From DASQZK01 sp963764345 (GTDB lineage: Bacteria > Bacteroidota > Bacteroidia > Bacteroidales > GCA-2748055), in assembly GCA_963764345.1 (NCBI GenBank), contig CAVXSF010000002.1, positions 248,001-312,000 on the forward strand: a DNA stretch of 64,000 nucleotides. The letters are read 5' to 3'. The translations under genes were made by a program, and so were the position numbers. Numbering within the stretch: the first letter of the stretch is position 1; each line of letters starts with the position of its first letter. Under the pieces are notes generated by a model, which was not told the DNA's origin, searched no databases, and saw nothing but the letters and a program-made list of their open reading frames with translations. Shown here piece by piece: positions 47,101-55,706 of the stretch.

Positions 47101-47379
47101 AATGACAAAAACTTCGGTATTCCCGTCATATTGACCTGTGAAAGCAATATACTTTCCATCCGGAGAGAAATGAGCGAACAATTCATAACCGGGGCTGCTG
47201 GTGAGCCTCCGTGCCATTCCTCCATTGGCATCCACTGTGTAGAGATCCCCTGCATAGGAAAACACCAGCTGGTTGCCATGTATTGCAGGAAAACGAAGGA
47301 GTCTTGCCTCTCCCTGGCTGTAAAGGCCTGTAAGCGAAATGAAGGCTACGGCCAGGAAAGTCAGTAAAATCTTTTTCAT
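44133..47379 (-). pseudogene. Tricorn-type S41 protease, multiple frameshifts
   Basis: ~1080 codons in total. Signal peptide (MKKILLTFLAVAFISLTGLYSQ), a beta-propeller with many SPDGKYIAF-type repeats, a tricorn C1-like helical domain, a PDZ domain (IGMNVKEGDYILAVNGVSTA), and the S41 catalytic core with nucleophile Ser in DRYSASDGDLFAY. The frame breaks near 46130, 45945, 45905, 45690, 45105 and 44865, with an in-frame stop at 46056-46058. The protein pieces between breaks are well conserved. Either this is a recent pseudogene or the consensus is poor here. Intact homologues are exported peptide-trimming proteases. Confidence 0.82.
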
Positions 47380-47498
47380 AATGTTAATTTTTTGAATGGA
47401 ATAATAAATTGAGTTGTAAAATTAATTAAAACAAATCTATATTGGCTGCTAATTTGACTGTTGTTGAAAACATCTTAACCAATCAAAAGTTCGTTAAT

Positions 47499-47506
47499 TA
47501 TCTTTG
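47499..47506 (+). promoter_or_regulatory. -7 promoter box of the GH3 fusion gene
   Basis: TATCTTTG fully matches TAnnTTTG and lies 29 bp before the ATG at 47536. The -33 region shows only TTA. Moderate support. Confidence 0.4.
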
Positions 47507-47535
47507 GGTTTCGCAATGAATAAAGGAATGAGAAA

Positions 47536-50500
47536 ATGAAGAGCTATCTGATCCAGACTGTTATTCTCCTGTTTTTCTTTTTGACGGTTGCCAGCTTCAA
47601 TATAATCGGTGGTCGCGTTATTGATGACTTTGAACCTGTTAAGGTGGAAGAACCTTCCTTTTTCAGGTCCGATTCCCTGTGGGTCGATTCGGTCCTGAAT
47701 TCCCTGAGCCTGGATGAAAAGATCGCACAGTTGTTTATGGTTGCCGCGTATTCGAACAGGGATGAAGAACATACAGAGGACGTCATTCGCGTGATATCCA
47801 AATATAACGTTGGCGGAGTGATCTTTTTCCAGGGCGGACCTGTCCGGCAGGCTGAAATGACCAACCGTTTCCAGGCATCGGCTAAAACCCCGCTGCTCAT
47901 TTCCATCGACGGCGAATGGGGATTGTCCATGAGGCTGGATAGCACACTTTCTTACCCTCACCAGATGATGCTTGGGGCCATACATGACGATGCTCTGATA
48001 TACCAGATGGGCTACGATATTGGAACCCAGATGCGGCGCCTGGGATTGAACATCAATTTTGCGCCGGTGGTGGATGTGAATAATAACCCTGACAATCCCG
48101 TAATCAACTCCCGTTCTTTCGGGGAGGACCGGATGAATGTGGCAAGAAAAGGGCTGATGTATGCAATGGGGCTCCAGGACGCCGGAATTATTCCCGTATA
48201 CAAACATTTTCCAGGGCATGGGGATACAGATACGGATTCACATTACGGCCTTCCGGTGATCCGGTACAATATGAGCCGACTCGATTCTCTGGAACTGTTC
48301 CCGTTTAAATTCGGTATCCGCAATGGAATTCCGGCCATCATGTCGGCCCACCTTCATGTTCCGGCTCTCGATTCAACAGACCAGATCCCTTCCTCGCTTT
48401 CACGTAAAACCATTCACGATTTCCTCCAGGGAACACTGGGCTTTGAAGGTCTGGTTATCACCGATGCCCTTAATATGAAGGGTGCCAGTGAAGGCAACAA
48501 ACCCGGTGAACTTGAAGCCAAAGCTTTCCTGGCGGGTAACGATATCCTGCTCATGCCCTCCGACATTCCCAAAGCCATAGCCGCTATTAAAAGTGAAATA
48601 AAAAACGGATCAGTATCTGAACTGGAACTCGATAACCATTGCCGGAAGATCCTTCATGCCAAAGCCTGGGCTGGATTGATGCACTTCACTCCGGTGAAAA
48701 CCGATTCGCTCGTCGAAGCACTTAACGATCCGTTCTATAAAGTTGAAAAACGGAAACTGGTACGCAGCGCTCTGACCCTGGTCAAAAACACGGGGAAAGT
48801 CGTTCCGTTTTTCAACCTTGAAGCATATCATATTGCATCTCTTGCCCTGGGAACGGGTAAAGCCGACGCCTTCAGCCAGACACTCGGACTGTATACCAGC
48901 GTGGACACATTCATGATAAATAAGGACGCCATTACAATACCCGATACGACCTTGAGCAACAGGCTTCTGCAATACAATACCCTGATTGTCAGTATTCAGA
49001 ATACCTCACAATGGCCTTCAAAGAAGTACGGCATCACAACCGGAGAAATTAAATTCATTCAAAACCTTGATTTTAAGGGGAATCTTGTCCTGGTCATTTT
49101 TGGGAATCCCTATCTGCTGAACGAATTCAACCGTGAAGAACTGGACCGTTTTGATGCCGTGGTCGTGGCGTATGATGATGAACCTGTCACGAAGGAACTG
49201 GCTGCCCAGGGAATATTCGGGGCGTCTGAACTATCAGGCACACTCCCGGTAAGCTGCGGACCTGGTTTTTTGTCGGGAACCGGAATCGACAGCCGGTCGA
49301 TCCAGCGGCTTTCTTATGGCATCCCTGAAGAAGCCGGACTAAATTCAAAGATACTGATGAGGATCGATTCCATAGCTGAGGAAGCTATTAACCTCAAAGC
49401 CACCCCGGGTTGCCAGGTCGTAGTGGGACGTCATGGCAAGGTGGTGTTCGATAAATCTTACGGTTACCTTACCTACCGGAAGGAACACCCCGTTGAAAAC
49501 GATGACCTCTACGATATAGCCTCCCTTACCAAAATCTTTGCTACTCTTCCTTCCCTGATGAGACTGACGGATCAGGGCCGGTTTGATGTGAATAAAACGC
49601 TGGGCGACTACCTGGCTATGCCCGACACCTGCAACAAGAAGGACCTGGTCATCCGGGATGTTCTGTCCCATCAGTCCGGTCTGGAGGCATGGATCCCCTT
49701 TTATCTCTCTACTCTTGAACCCATGGATACCAGTGAACAACTGCTCAGTTCCCGTTTCTCGTATGAATATCCTTATAAAATGGGTATAAAGGCTTATGCT
49801 AACAGGAATGTCCGTTACATCGACAGCGTTTACAGTGATACCTTCAGCCTTGAATATCCTGTTAATGTGGCACGCGGTCTCTACCTGCGTGAAGATTACC
49901 TCGATACTATTTACAATGATATTCTGAACTCCCAGCTACTCGATAAAACATACCGGTACAGTGATCTGGGATATTATCTTTTCAAACGTATCATTGAGCA
50001 GGTTACCGACACGGCGCTTTATCCTTATGTTTACCATACCTTTTATGCAAAAATGGGGGCATCCACTCTTGGCTACCTGCCTTTAAACCGTTTCCCTGCT
50101 AACCGCATTGCACCTACGGAAAATGATGTCCTTTTCCGGCACCAGCTTCTGCAAGGCTATGTGCACGATCCGGGTGCAGCTATGCTCGGCGGAGTGAGCG
50201 GTCATGCCGGACTGTTCTCCGATGCCAACGACCTGGCCAAAATGATGCAGATGTATCTTAACGGAGGAACATACGGCGGCAGACGATTCCTGAGCGATTC
50301 TGTTATACACCGGTTCTCTGAAAGAGTTTGCAGCGACAACGGTAACCGCCGTGGCCTCGGTTTTGACAAACCTGAACCGGATGACAGTAAAATAAGTCCG
50401 GCATGTAAAGGCGCTTCACTTGAAAGCTTTGGACATACAGGCTTCACCGGTACAATGGCCTGGGCCGATCCTCAGTATGATATCGTCTATATATTCCTTT

Positions 50501-50625
50501 CAAATCGTGTCAATCCCAACCAGTACAACGAATTGCTGGTTAAGAAAGACATCAGGACACGCATCCAGCAGACGATTTATGATGCTGTGATCGATCCTGA
50601 CAGGCAGAATGAATCGTCTAAATGA
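47536..50625 (+). CDS. GH3 beta-N-acetylglucosaminidase fused to a serine beta-lactamase-like domain
   Basis: 1029 aa with an N-terminal signal/anchor segment. The GH3 part (about 50-590) has the NagZ His/Asp loop KHFPGHGDTDTDSH (223-236) and the nucleophile D310 in VITDALNMKGAS. The C-terminal part (about 600-1015) is a class C beta-lactamase/esterase fold with S663-L-T-K666, Y808-S-D (Y-x-N position altered to D) and HTGFTG. This fusion is known in Bacteroidota and is thought to act on peptidoglycan fragments: GH3 releases GlcNAc, while the second domain may act as a D,D-peptidase or esterase. Confidence 0.9.
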   Translation: MKSYLIQTVILLFFFLTVASFNIIGGRVIDDFEPVKVEEPSFFRSDSLWVDSVLNSLSLDEKIAQLFMVAAYSNRDEEHTEDVIRVISKYNVGGVIFFQGGPVRQAEMTNRFQASAKTPLLISIDGEWGLSMRLDSTLSYPHQMMLGAIHDDALIYQMGYDIGTQMRRLGLNINFAPVVDVNNNPDNPVINSRSFGEDRMNVARKGLMYAMGLQDAGIIPVYKHFPGHGDTDTDSHYGLPVIRYNMSRLDSLELFPFKFGIRNGIPAIMSAHLHVPALDSTDQIPSSLSRKTIHDFLQGTLGFEGLVITDALNMKGASEGNKPGELEAKAFLAGNDILLMPSDIPKAIAAIKSEIKNGSVSELELDNHCRKILHAKAWAGLMHFTPVKTDSLVEALNDPFYKVEKRKLVRSALTLVKNTGKVVPFFNLEAYHIASLALGTGKADAFSQTLGLYTSVDTFMINKDAITIPDTTLSNRLLQYNTLIVSIQNTSQWPSKKYGITTGEIKFIQNLDFKGNLVLVIFGNPYLLNEFNREELDRFDAVVVAYDDEPVTKELAAQGIFGASELSGTLPVSCGPGFLSGTGIDSRSIQRLSYGIPEEAGLNSKILMRIDSIAEEAINLKATPGCQVVVGRHGKVVFDKSYGYLTYRKEHPVENDDLYDIASLTKIFATLPSLMRLTDQGRFDVNKTLGDYLAMPDTCNKKDLVIRDVLSHQSGLEAWIPFYLSTLEPMDTSEQLLSSRFSYEYPYKMGIKAYANRNVRYIDSVYSDTFSLEYPVNVARGLYLREDYLDTIYNDILNSQLLDKTYRYSDLGYYLFKRIIEQVTDTALYPYVYHTFYAKMGASTLGYLPLNRFPANRIAPTENDVLFRHQLLQGYVHDPGAAMLGGVSGHAGLFSDANDLAKMMQMYLNGGTYGGRRFLSDSVIHRFSERVCSDNGNRRGLGFDKPEPDDSKISPACKGASLESFGHTGFTGTMAWADPQYDIVYIFLSNRVNPNQYNELLVKKDIRTRIQQTIYDAVIDPDRQNESSK

Positions 50626-50767
50626 AGTTGATGCGGCCTGCACACCTCGTCAGATCATCATAAAATATTAGGGGTAATGCTTTTTATCTTCACGATGTTA
50701 AGAGTATTAATGAAAAAGTATTTTCCTGCATTATGAATAAAAGAACTCATGGTAAGGATCGTCATTG

Positions 50768-51142
50768 TTATTTCTTAAAAATAAAGTAGACGGCCAGAAC
50801 AAGGAAAACAAAGCCGACGAGGTGATTCCATTTCAGTGTCTCTTCTTTGAAAAAAATCAGGGTGAAAGCGGTGAATACTGTCAGGGTGATAACTTCCTGG
50901 ATGACCTTCAACTGGACCAGGGAGAACGGACCTCCGTTTTCATTAAATCCGATTCTGTTTGCAGGTACCTGGGCACAGTATTCAAAAAAGGCAATGCCCC
51001 AGCTTATAAGTATGATGCTTAACAATCCTGCTTTGGAAAACCAACTTAAATCCCGGTATTTGAGATGACCATACCATGCCACTGTCATAAAACTGTTTGA
51101 CAGGAAAAGCAGGGCTATTGTGACTAAACCTTTAATATTCAT
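50768..51142 (-). CDS. DMT-like four-helix membrane protein (DUF486)
   Basis: 124 aa, four hydrophobic segments. The family words AWYGHLKY, SWGIAFFEYCAQVPANRIG and GPFSLVQLKVIQEVITL are characteristic of DUF486, a half-size relative of drug/metabolite transporters. Substrate unknown. Confidence 0.9.
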   Translation of the reverse strand: MNIKGLVTIALLFLSNSFMTVAWYGHLKYRDLSWFSKAGLLSIILISWGIAFFEYCAQVPANRIGFNENGGPFSLVQLKVIQEVITLTVFTAFTLIFFKEETLKWNHLVGFVFLVLAVYFIFKK

Positions 51143-51170
51143 AGTGAGGTGAAAAAAAGGAGATTTCTGT

Positions 51171-51437
51171 TTAAGCTCCGGAAACCTTGCAAATGTATAG
51201 AAAGGGATAACGCATTATATCACCTTCAAAAAAAATATTTCCATCTTCTGTGATAGCTGTTTCAAGCAGATTTTGAGAAATAAAAAAGTCCGCTTGTATC
51301 ATCGTTTCCGGGTCCTTTTCCAATTTAATACGATTTGAAAGTTCCTGTTTCAGGGCCGGTTCTTTCAATAGTCGGATTCAACAGGGTGAATCCTGCGAAC
51401 GGAAACGAGCCCTGTCATAATATCCCCAACCATTCAT
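51171..51437 (-). pseudogene. Short frame with an internal TGA, unknown
   Basis: An 89-codon frame from ATG 51437 is open except for a TGA at codon 20. The peptide after it (IRLLKEPALKQELSNRIKLE ... DIMRYPFLYICKVSGA) has plausible protein composition. Could be a decayed small gene or chance. No family recognised. Confidence 0.25.
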
Positions 51438-51535
51438 GAAAAATAAATGAAGGCAAAATTACAGGTCTGACTTATGTCATGGAGTCTTTTTCAGGGATAA
51501 AGGTTAATTTTACAACCAAAAAAGGATAAAGAACT

Positions 51536-51937
51536 ATGAAACCTACCCATATTGAACATATCGGAATTGCTGTTGAAAATCTTGAAGAAGCCGTGAAATA
51601 TTATGAAACAGTCCTTGGTCTTGAATGTTACGCCGTTGAAGAAGTGGCAGACCAGAAAGTGAAAACCGCCTTCTTCAGGGTTGGGGAGACAAAGATTGAA
51701 TTGTTAGAGAGTACGGATCAGGAAGGTCCGATAGGAAAGTTTATCGAAAAAAAGGGTCCTGGCATTCATCATATAGCCTTTGCGATGCCGGACGTTGGGA
51801 AAGCACTCAGGGAAGCTGAGGGCAGGGGAGTGAAGCTTATTGATGTAGTTCCCAGGAAGGGCGCCGAAGGGATGAATATTGGATTCCTTCACCCCAAATC
51901 CACCTTTGGTGTACTTACCGAATTCTGTGGCGAATAA
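51536..51937 (+). CDS. mce: Methylmalonyl-CoA epimerase
   Basis: 133 aa glyoxalase-fold (VOC) enzyme. Metal ligands are visible: H9 (IEHIGIAVENL), E57-type Glu in KIELLES, H79/H80 (GIHHIAF) and the C-terminal TEFCGE. It interconverts (R)- and (S)-methylmalonyl-CoA in the succinate-propionate pathway, in keeping with an anaerobic fermentative Bacteroidota. No mutase or decarboxylase genes lie in the window. Confidence 0.95.
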   Translation: MKPTHIEHIGIAVENLEEAVKYYETVLGLECYAVEEVADQKVKTAFFRVGETKIELLESTDQEGPIGKFIEKKGPGIHHIAFAMPDVGKALREAEGRGVKLIDVVPRKGAEGMNIGFLHPKSTFGVLTEFCGE

Positions 51938-52037
51938 TGCCGTTTTTATTGAGGAATATCATTGAAAAGATTAAGCTATATCATCCGCAAACGATGAGAT
52001 TGTATGGATTCTCATATTAATTTTATACAGGGATCAT

Positions 52038-52140
52038 GAGCTCTTTTGAGGTTGGGAACTTCTGTTTAGAGGAGCGTCACAGGAGGATCCGTCAATACGG
52101 AGAAAGCGGTAAAGCAGAGGCATTACCGCTTTTTTCTTTC
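52038..52140 (+). ncRNA. Candidate structured RNA ending in a terminator
   Basis: Three consecutive helices on +. A long hairpin at 52040-52075 pairs GCTCTTTT with AGAGGAGC and, inside it, GAGGTT with AACTTC around a GGG loop. A short stem TCCGT/ACGGA lies at 52088-52101. A strong terminator hairpin follows at 52103-52132. It is flanked by ~100 bp without a gene on each side. No match to a riboswitch or RNA family that I know. It could be an independent small RNA, or the 3' UTR of mce. Confidence 0.4.
52103..52136 (+). terminator. Intrinsic terminator
   Basis: A 10-bp stem AAAGCGGTAA-type arm (52103-52112) pairs with TTACCGCTTT (52123-52132) around a 10-nt loop and runs straight into TTTTCTTT. 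The strongest intrinsic terminator seen in the window. It lies 166 bp after mce, so it ends either a long 3' UTR or a separate RNA. The following 52140-52459 shows no gene. Confidence 0.75.
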
Positions 52141-52459
52141 CGCTTCTCATCCCTCCCCTGGTTTGCAGATTAAATGCTGTCCGTTGCACATCCGCACGCC
52201 GGAGCTGCCGTGAAGATTCCGGAACAGGAAAACTCCCGGCTTTCCATTGGCTGTCATTTACTCTGTCAATAGTCAGCTTTCCGTAGCCGTCGTGGAACCG
52301 CCCATTCATTTTTGTGAATTACAGGAAAACATACCCATACCTTTTTACCCTGATCCTCACTCTCACCCGCCTTATCTATTCTTAAACATACAGCTTTCCT
52401 GATCTTCAAAGCATGCCTTTTTTACCTTTGCACATATCACAAACTTCATTCCACCGAAT

Positions 52460-53677
52460 ATGCCAGAAGTTTTCACTGCGGGTAATACGGGTGATAAAGT
52501 CAGGTCCGACTGCCGGGTGTCTCTGAGTCCTGAACAATCGGGGGGCATCCGGATCAGTTTACAAAGCAAGGTCAAAGTCCTGTATGGAAAAGATATCGAA
52601 CGTCTTGTTCTTGATGTACTGAAACACTTTGGAATTGAGCATGCCAGTGTGTCCGTGGAGGACTCCGGGGCGCTGTCTTTCGTCATTGCTGCCCGGACGG
52701 AAGCGGCCGCACGAAAGATGTTAAATTCTGACCCGTCGTACCTCCTGCCTCTCATCGAAGAAAACAGGTATGCATCTTCACTCGACAGGTTCAGGTTCAC
52801 CCGCCTCTATCTTCCTGGCAATACTCCTTCGCTGATGCTGAATGCAGGCCTTCACAAGCCCGACGGGATCATCCTGGACCTGGAAGATTCAGTGGCCCCT
52901 GCAAAAAAAGAGGAAGCCCGGATTTTGGTGAGGAATGCACTCTGCCAGGTGAATTTTTACGGGGCCGAAAGGATGGTCCGCATCAATCAGATCCCCGCTG
53001 GCCTGGATGACCTCGCCAGCGTCGTGCCTTACAATGTGCATCTTATATTGATACCCAAGTGTGAAGATGCCGAACAGATCAGCCTTGTCGACCGGGAGAT
53101 TAAGAGACTCAGTAAGCAGTGTGGCAGGAAGGAGCCGGTCTTTCTCATGCCGATCATTGAAAGCGCCCTTGGCGTGGAACATGCTTTTTCTATTGCCACT
53201 GCTTCACCCAATATGGTTGCCATGGCCATCGGTCTTGAAGATTATACAGCCGATCTTGGTACCAGGCGCTCTCCGGGGGGTGAAGAATCACTCTATGCCA
53301 GGACCCGGCTGGTCAATGCCTGCAAGGCAGCCGGAATACAGGCTATCGATTCTGTGTATTCTGATGTCGGCGATGATGAAGGACTCAGGCAGACGATCAG
53401 AATGTCAAGGGCACTTGGATTTGAGGGAATGGGCTGCATCCATCCCCGACAGATAAAACCGGTTATGGAGGGTTATGCCCCTCTGCCGGAAGATATTGAA
53501 CAAGCGCAAAAAATTGCCATGGCTTTTAAGAAAGCTGAAGAACAGGGGCTTGGAGTCGTTGCTCTCGGAACGAAAATGATTGATCCGCCGGTGGTCAGAA
53601 GGGCTCTGAAAATTATCGATCTTGCAGGCAGACTGGGCCTCATCAGTCAAAACTGGAGGGATACTCATGACGAATGA
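52460..53677 (+). CDS. citDE: Fused citrate lyase gamma (ACP) and beta subunits
   Basis: 405 aa. Residues ~1-95 are a CitD acyl carrier: AGNTGDKVRSD with S16 at the site of the prosthetic group, then LDVLKHFGIEHASVSVEDSGALSFVIAAR. Residues ~108-395 are the CitE/HpcH aldolase: RLYLPGNTPSLMLNAG, DGIILDLEDSVAP, FLMPIIESALGVEHAF and GMGCIHPRQI. CitE cleaves the citryl-carrier to acetyl-carrier and oxaloacetate. In classical operons citD and citE are separate. No citC, citX or citG maturation genes are in the window. Confidence 0.9.
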   Translation: MPEVFTAGNTGDKVRSDCRVSLSPEQSGGIRISLQSKVKVLYGKDIERLVLDVLKHFGIEHASVSVEDSGALSFVIAARTEAAARKMLNSDPSYLLPLIEENRYASSLDRFRFTRLYLPGNTPSLMLNAGLHKPDGIILDLEDSVAPAKKEEARILVRNALCQVNFYGAERMVRINQIPAGLDDLASVVPYNVHLILIPKCEDAEQISLVDREIKRLSKQCGRKEPVFLMPIIESALGVEHAFSIATASPNMVAMAIGLEDYTADLGTRRSPGGEESLYARTRLVNACKAAGIQAIDSVYSDVGDDEGLRQTIRMSRALGFEGMGCIHPRQIKPVMEGYAPLPEDIEQAQKIAMAFKKAEEQGLGVVALGTKMIDPPVVRRALKIIDLAGRLGLISQNWRDTHDE

Positions 53678-55226
53678 ACAACTTGTGACGAATGCAGCCG
53701 GATGCTCTGTTCCAATACTCCTTAATGGTGAGAAACAGCATCCTTATATGGGCGTGGGGAAATACATCCCGGAAGGACGAATAACCGGGCCACCGATATC
53801 CAGCAATGCCAGTTTTCCGGCTGATGGGAACAAACTGGTTCCTTCCCTGCGTGAAGCACTTGAAAAAGCCGGTTTGCGCGACGGAATGACCATTTCAACC
53901 CACCATCATTTCCGTGATGGGGACCTGCTGGCCAATAAGGTATTCGACATCGCCCATGATATGGGAGTTAAGAACCTCAGGTGGTTTCCGTCGGCATCTT
54001 TTCCCTGTCACGCACACCTAATCCCTTATCTCGAAGACGGGACCATTGAACGTATTGAAGGAAGCATGAATGGTTCCCTGGGCCGCTTCGTGTCGGAAGG
54101 CGGGATGCAGGGCACCGGGATCCTGCGTTCACATGGCGGCCGGTACCAGGCTCTCCAGGATGGTGAAGTGGAGATTGATATCGCCGTCATTGGTGCACCG
54201 GCAGCAGACGTCTTTGGCAACGCCAACGGTCTCTCAGGGCCTTCGGCATGCGGACTTCTCGGCTTTGCCCTGGCCGATTCGCAGTATGCCCGTAAAGTAA
54301 TTGTCGTAACCGACAACCTGGTCGAATTTCCTTGTGTACCCTGGCAGATCCAGGGAAATTATGTCGACTATACTGTTGTTATTGACAAGCTGGGCGATCC
54401 GTCGAAAATTATTTCGGGTACAACACAGATCACCCGTTCACCTGACAGACTTCTGCTCGCTGAACTTACCGCCCGTTTTTGCGAACTTACAGGAATTATC
54501 CGAGATGGATTCTCATTCCAGACCGGGGCAGGAGGGACCGCACTGGCGGTCACAGGGTATTTCAGAAATATCATGAAAGAAAGGGGCATCAAAGCACGCT
54601 TTGCCAGAGGCGGCAGTAACAAATACCTCGTTGAAATGCTCGAAGAAGGACTGGTGGATTATATCCTGGACGGACAAACCTTCGACCTGGACGGTGTTCA
54701 TTCCATGGCTAAGAACGCCGGCCATGTCTGGACCAGCCCCTTCACAAGTTATAATTATCACGGAAAGGGTAATTTCGCCGGTATGGTCGACGTCGTTATC
54801 CTCGGCGCCACTGAAGTGGATGTAAATTTCAACGCTAATGTGGTTACCCATTCCGACGGTTACCTTCTTCACGGGATAGGAGGATGGCAGAACTGCCTTT
54901 TCTCAAAAACAGTTATCCTTCCCTTGCCATTGTTCCGCGACAGGATACCTGTCATCAGGGAAAAGGTCACTACTCTCTGCGGACCAGGGGAACTCATCGA
55001 TGTAGTCATCACGGAAAGAGGCATCGCTGTTAATCCCCTGCGCGAAGACCTTATCGAAAAAGTCAGAGGTTCTGACCTTCCTCTCAGATCGATTCATGAT
55101 CTTCTCGATGAAGCATATAAGATCTGCGGAACTCCGGAGATACCGGTTTTTGCCGACCGTATTGTAGCAGCCGTCAAATGGGTGGACGGCACACTCATAG
55201 ACGTGGTACGACAGGTGCAGGTTTAA
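53667..55226 (+). CDS. citF: Citrate lyase alpha subunit (citrate:acetyl-ACP transferase)
   Basis: 519 aa from ATG 53667, overlapping the citDE stop by 11 bp. Typical CitF words: GKYIPEGRITGPPISSN, ISTHHHFRDGD, GSMNGSLGRFVSEGGM, RSHGGRYQA, GGTALAVTGYF and FARGGSNKYLVEMLEEG. It exchanges acetyl for citryl on the carrier. With CitDE it makes a complete lyase that splits citrate to acetate and oxaloacetate. Confidence 0.95.
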   Translation: MTNEQLVTNAAGCSVPILLNGEKQHPYMGVGKYIPEGRITGPPISSNASFPADGNKLVPSLREALEKAGLRDGMTISTHHHFRDGDLLANKVFDIAHDMGVKNLRWFPSASFPCHAHLIPYLEDGTIERIEGSMNGSLGRFVSEGGMQGTGILRSHGGRYQALQDGEVEIDIAVIGAPAADVFGNANGLSGPSACGLLGFALADSQYARKVIVVTDNLVEFPCVPWQIQGNYVDYTVVIDKLGDPSKIISGTTQITRSPDRLLLAELTARFCELTGIIRDGFSFQTGAGGTALAVTGYFRNIMKERGIKARFARGGSNKYLVEMLEEGLVDYILDGQTFDLDGVHSMAKNAGHVWTSPFTSYNYHGKGNFAGMVDVVILGATEVDVNFNANVVTHSDGYLLHGIGGWQNCLFSKTVILPLPLFRDRIPVIREKVTTLCGPGELIDVVITERGIAVNPLREDLIEKVRGSDLPLRSIHDLLDEAYKICGTPEIPVFADRIVAAVKWVDGTLIDVVRQVQV

Positions 55227-55506
55227 AAATTGCGAACCGAACGATATGTCTTGTGAGAGGGTATGCATCGCGTCCCTGTAAAATCTGACACTTCCCTTCA
55301 TTATCATTTCGCTATTCACGGATCCGGGTCCCCTGAAACAGGATTTGCGGTGCCTTTTTCTGAACACGGTTGGCTTATATTTACCGGGGAAAAGAAGGTT
55401 TAATGCGCATAAATACCAGACACCTTCTGATAGTTTAAAATCTGCACAAAAGAACAGCGAATATCTTTATATGCAAAAATCCTCTGTGTATTAACCAGGA
55501 TAATTC
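55227..55506. other. Intergenic region before rubredoxin
   Basis: 280 bp without a supported gene. A weak stem could form near 55315-55345. It ends at the rubredoxin promoter. Confidence 0.5.
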
Positions 55507-55514
55507 TATTTTTG
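55507..55514 (+). promoter_or_regulatory. -7 promoter box of rubredoxin
   Basis: TATTTTTG matches TAnnTTTG and lies 29 bp before the ATG. The -33 region is CTGTGT, a partial match. Confidence 0.45.
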
Positions 55515-55543
55515 TGCAATAAACTATTGATGTAACTGTACCT

Positions 55544-55705
55544 ATGATAAGATATCAATGCACCGTTTGCGGATATGTGTATGATCCTGAAGAAGGAGAT
55601 CCGGATGGCGGGATACCACCCGGAACGGCATTTGAAGATATTCCTGATGACTGGCATTGCCCCGTTTGCGGGGTAAGCAAGGAAGACTTTGAACCGATTG
55701 ACTGA
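55544..55705 (+). CDS. Rubredoxin
   Basis: 53 aa, a normal rubredoxin length. The two iron-binding knuckles are C6-x2-C9-GY (CTVCGYVYDPEEGDP) and C39-x2-C42-G (CPVCGVSKEDFEPID). One Fe(Cys)4 centre carries electrons in the cytoplasm, usually for oxygen or peroxide detoxification in anaerobes. It stands alone under its own promoter, and its stop lies 1 bp from the convergent pepD stop. Confidence 0.95.
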   Translation: MIRYQCTVCGYVYDPEEGDPDGGIPPGTAFEDIPDDWHCPVCGVSKEDFEPID

Positions 55706-55706
55706 A

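Noticed and set aside
51363..51437. TGA as selenocysteine codon in the 89-codon frame
   Set aside because: No SECIS-like hairpin seen, no known selenoprotein family, and decay or error is simpler.
52034..52309. 91-codon minus-strand frame downstream of mce
   Set aside because: It runs through the terminator hairpin and has no recognisable protein features; treated as non-coding.
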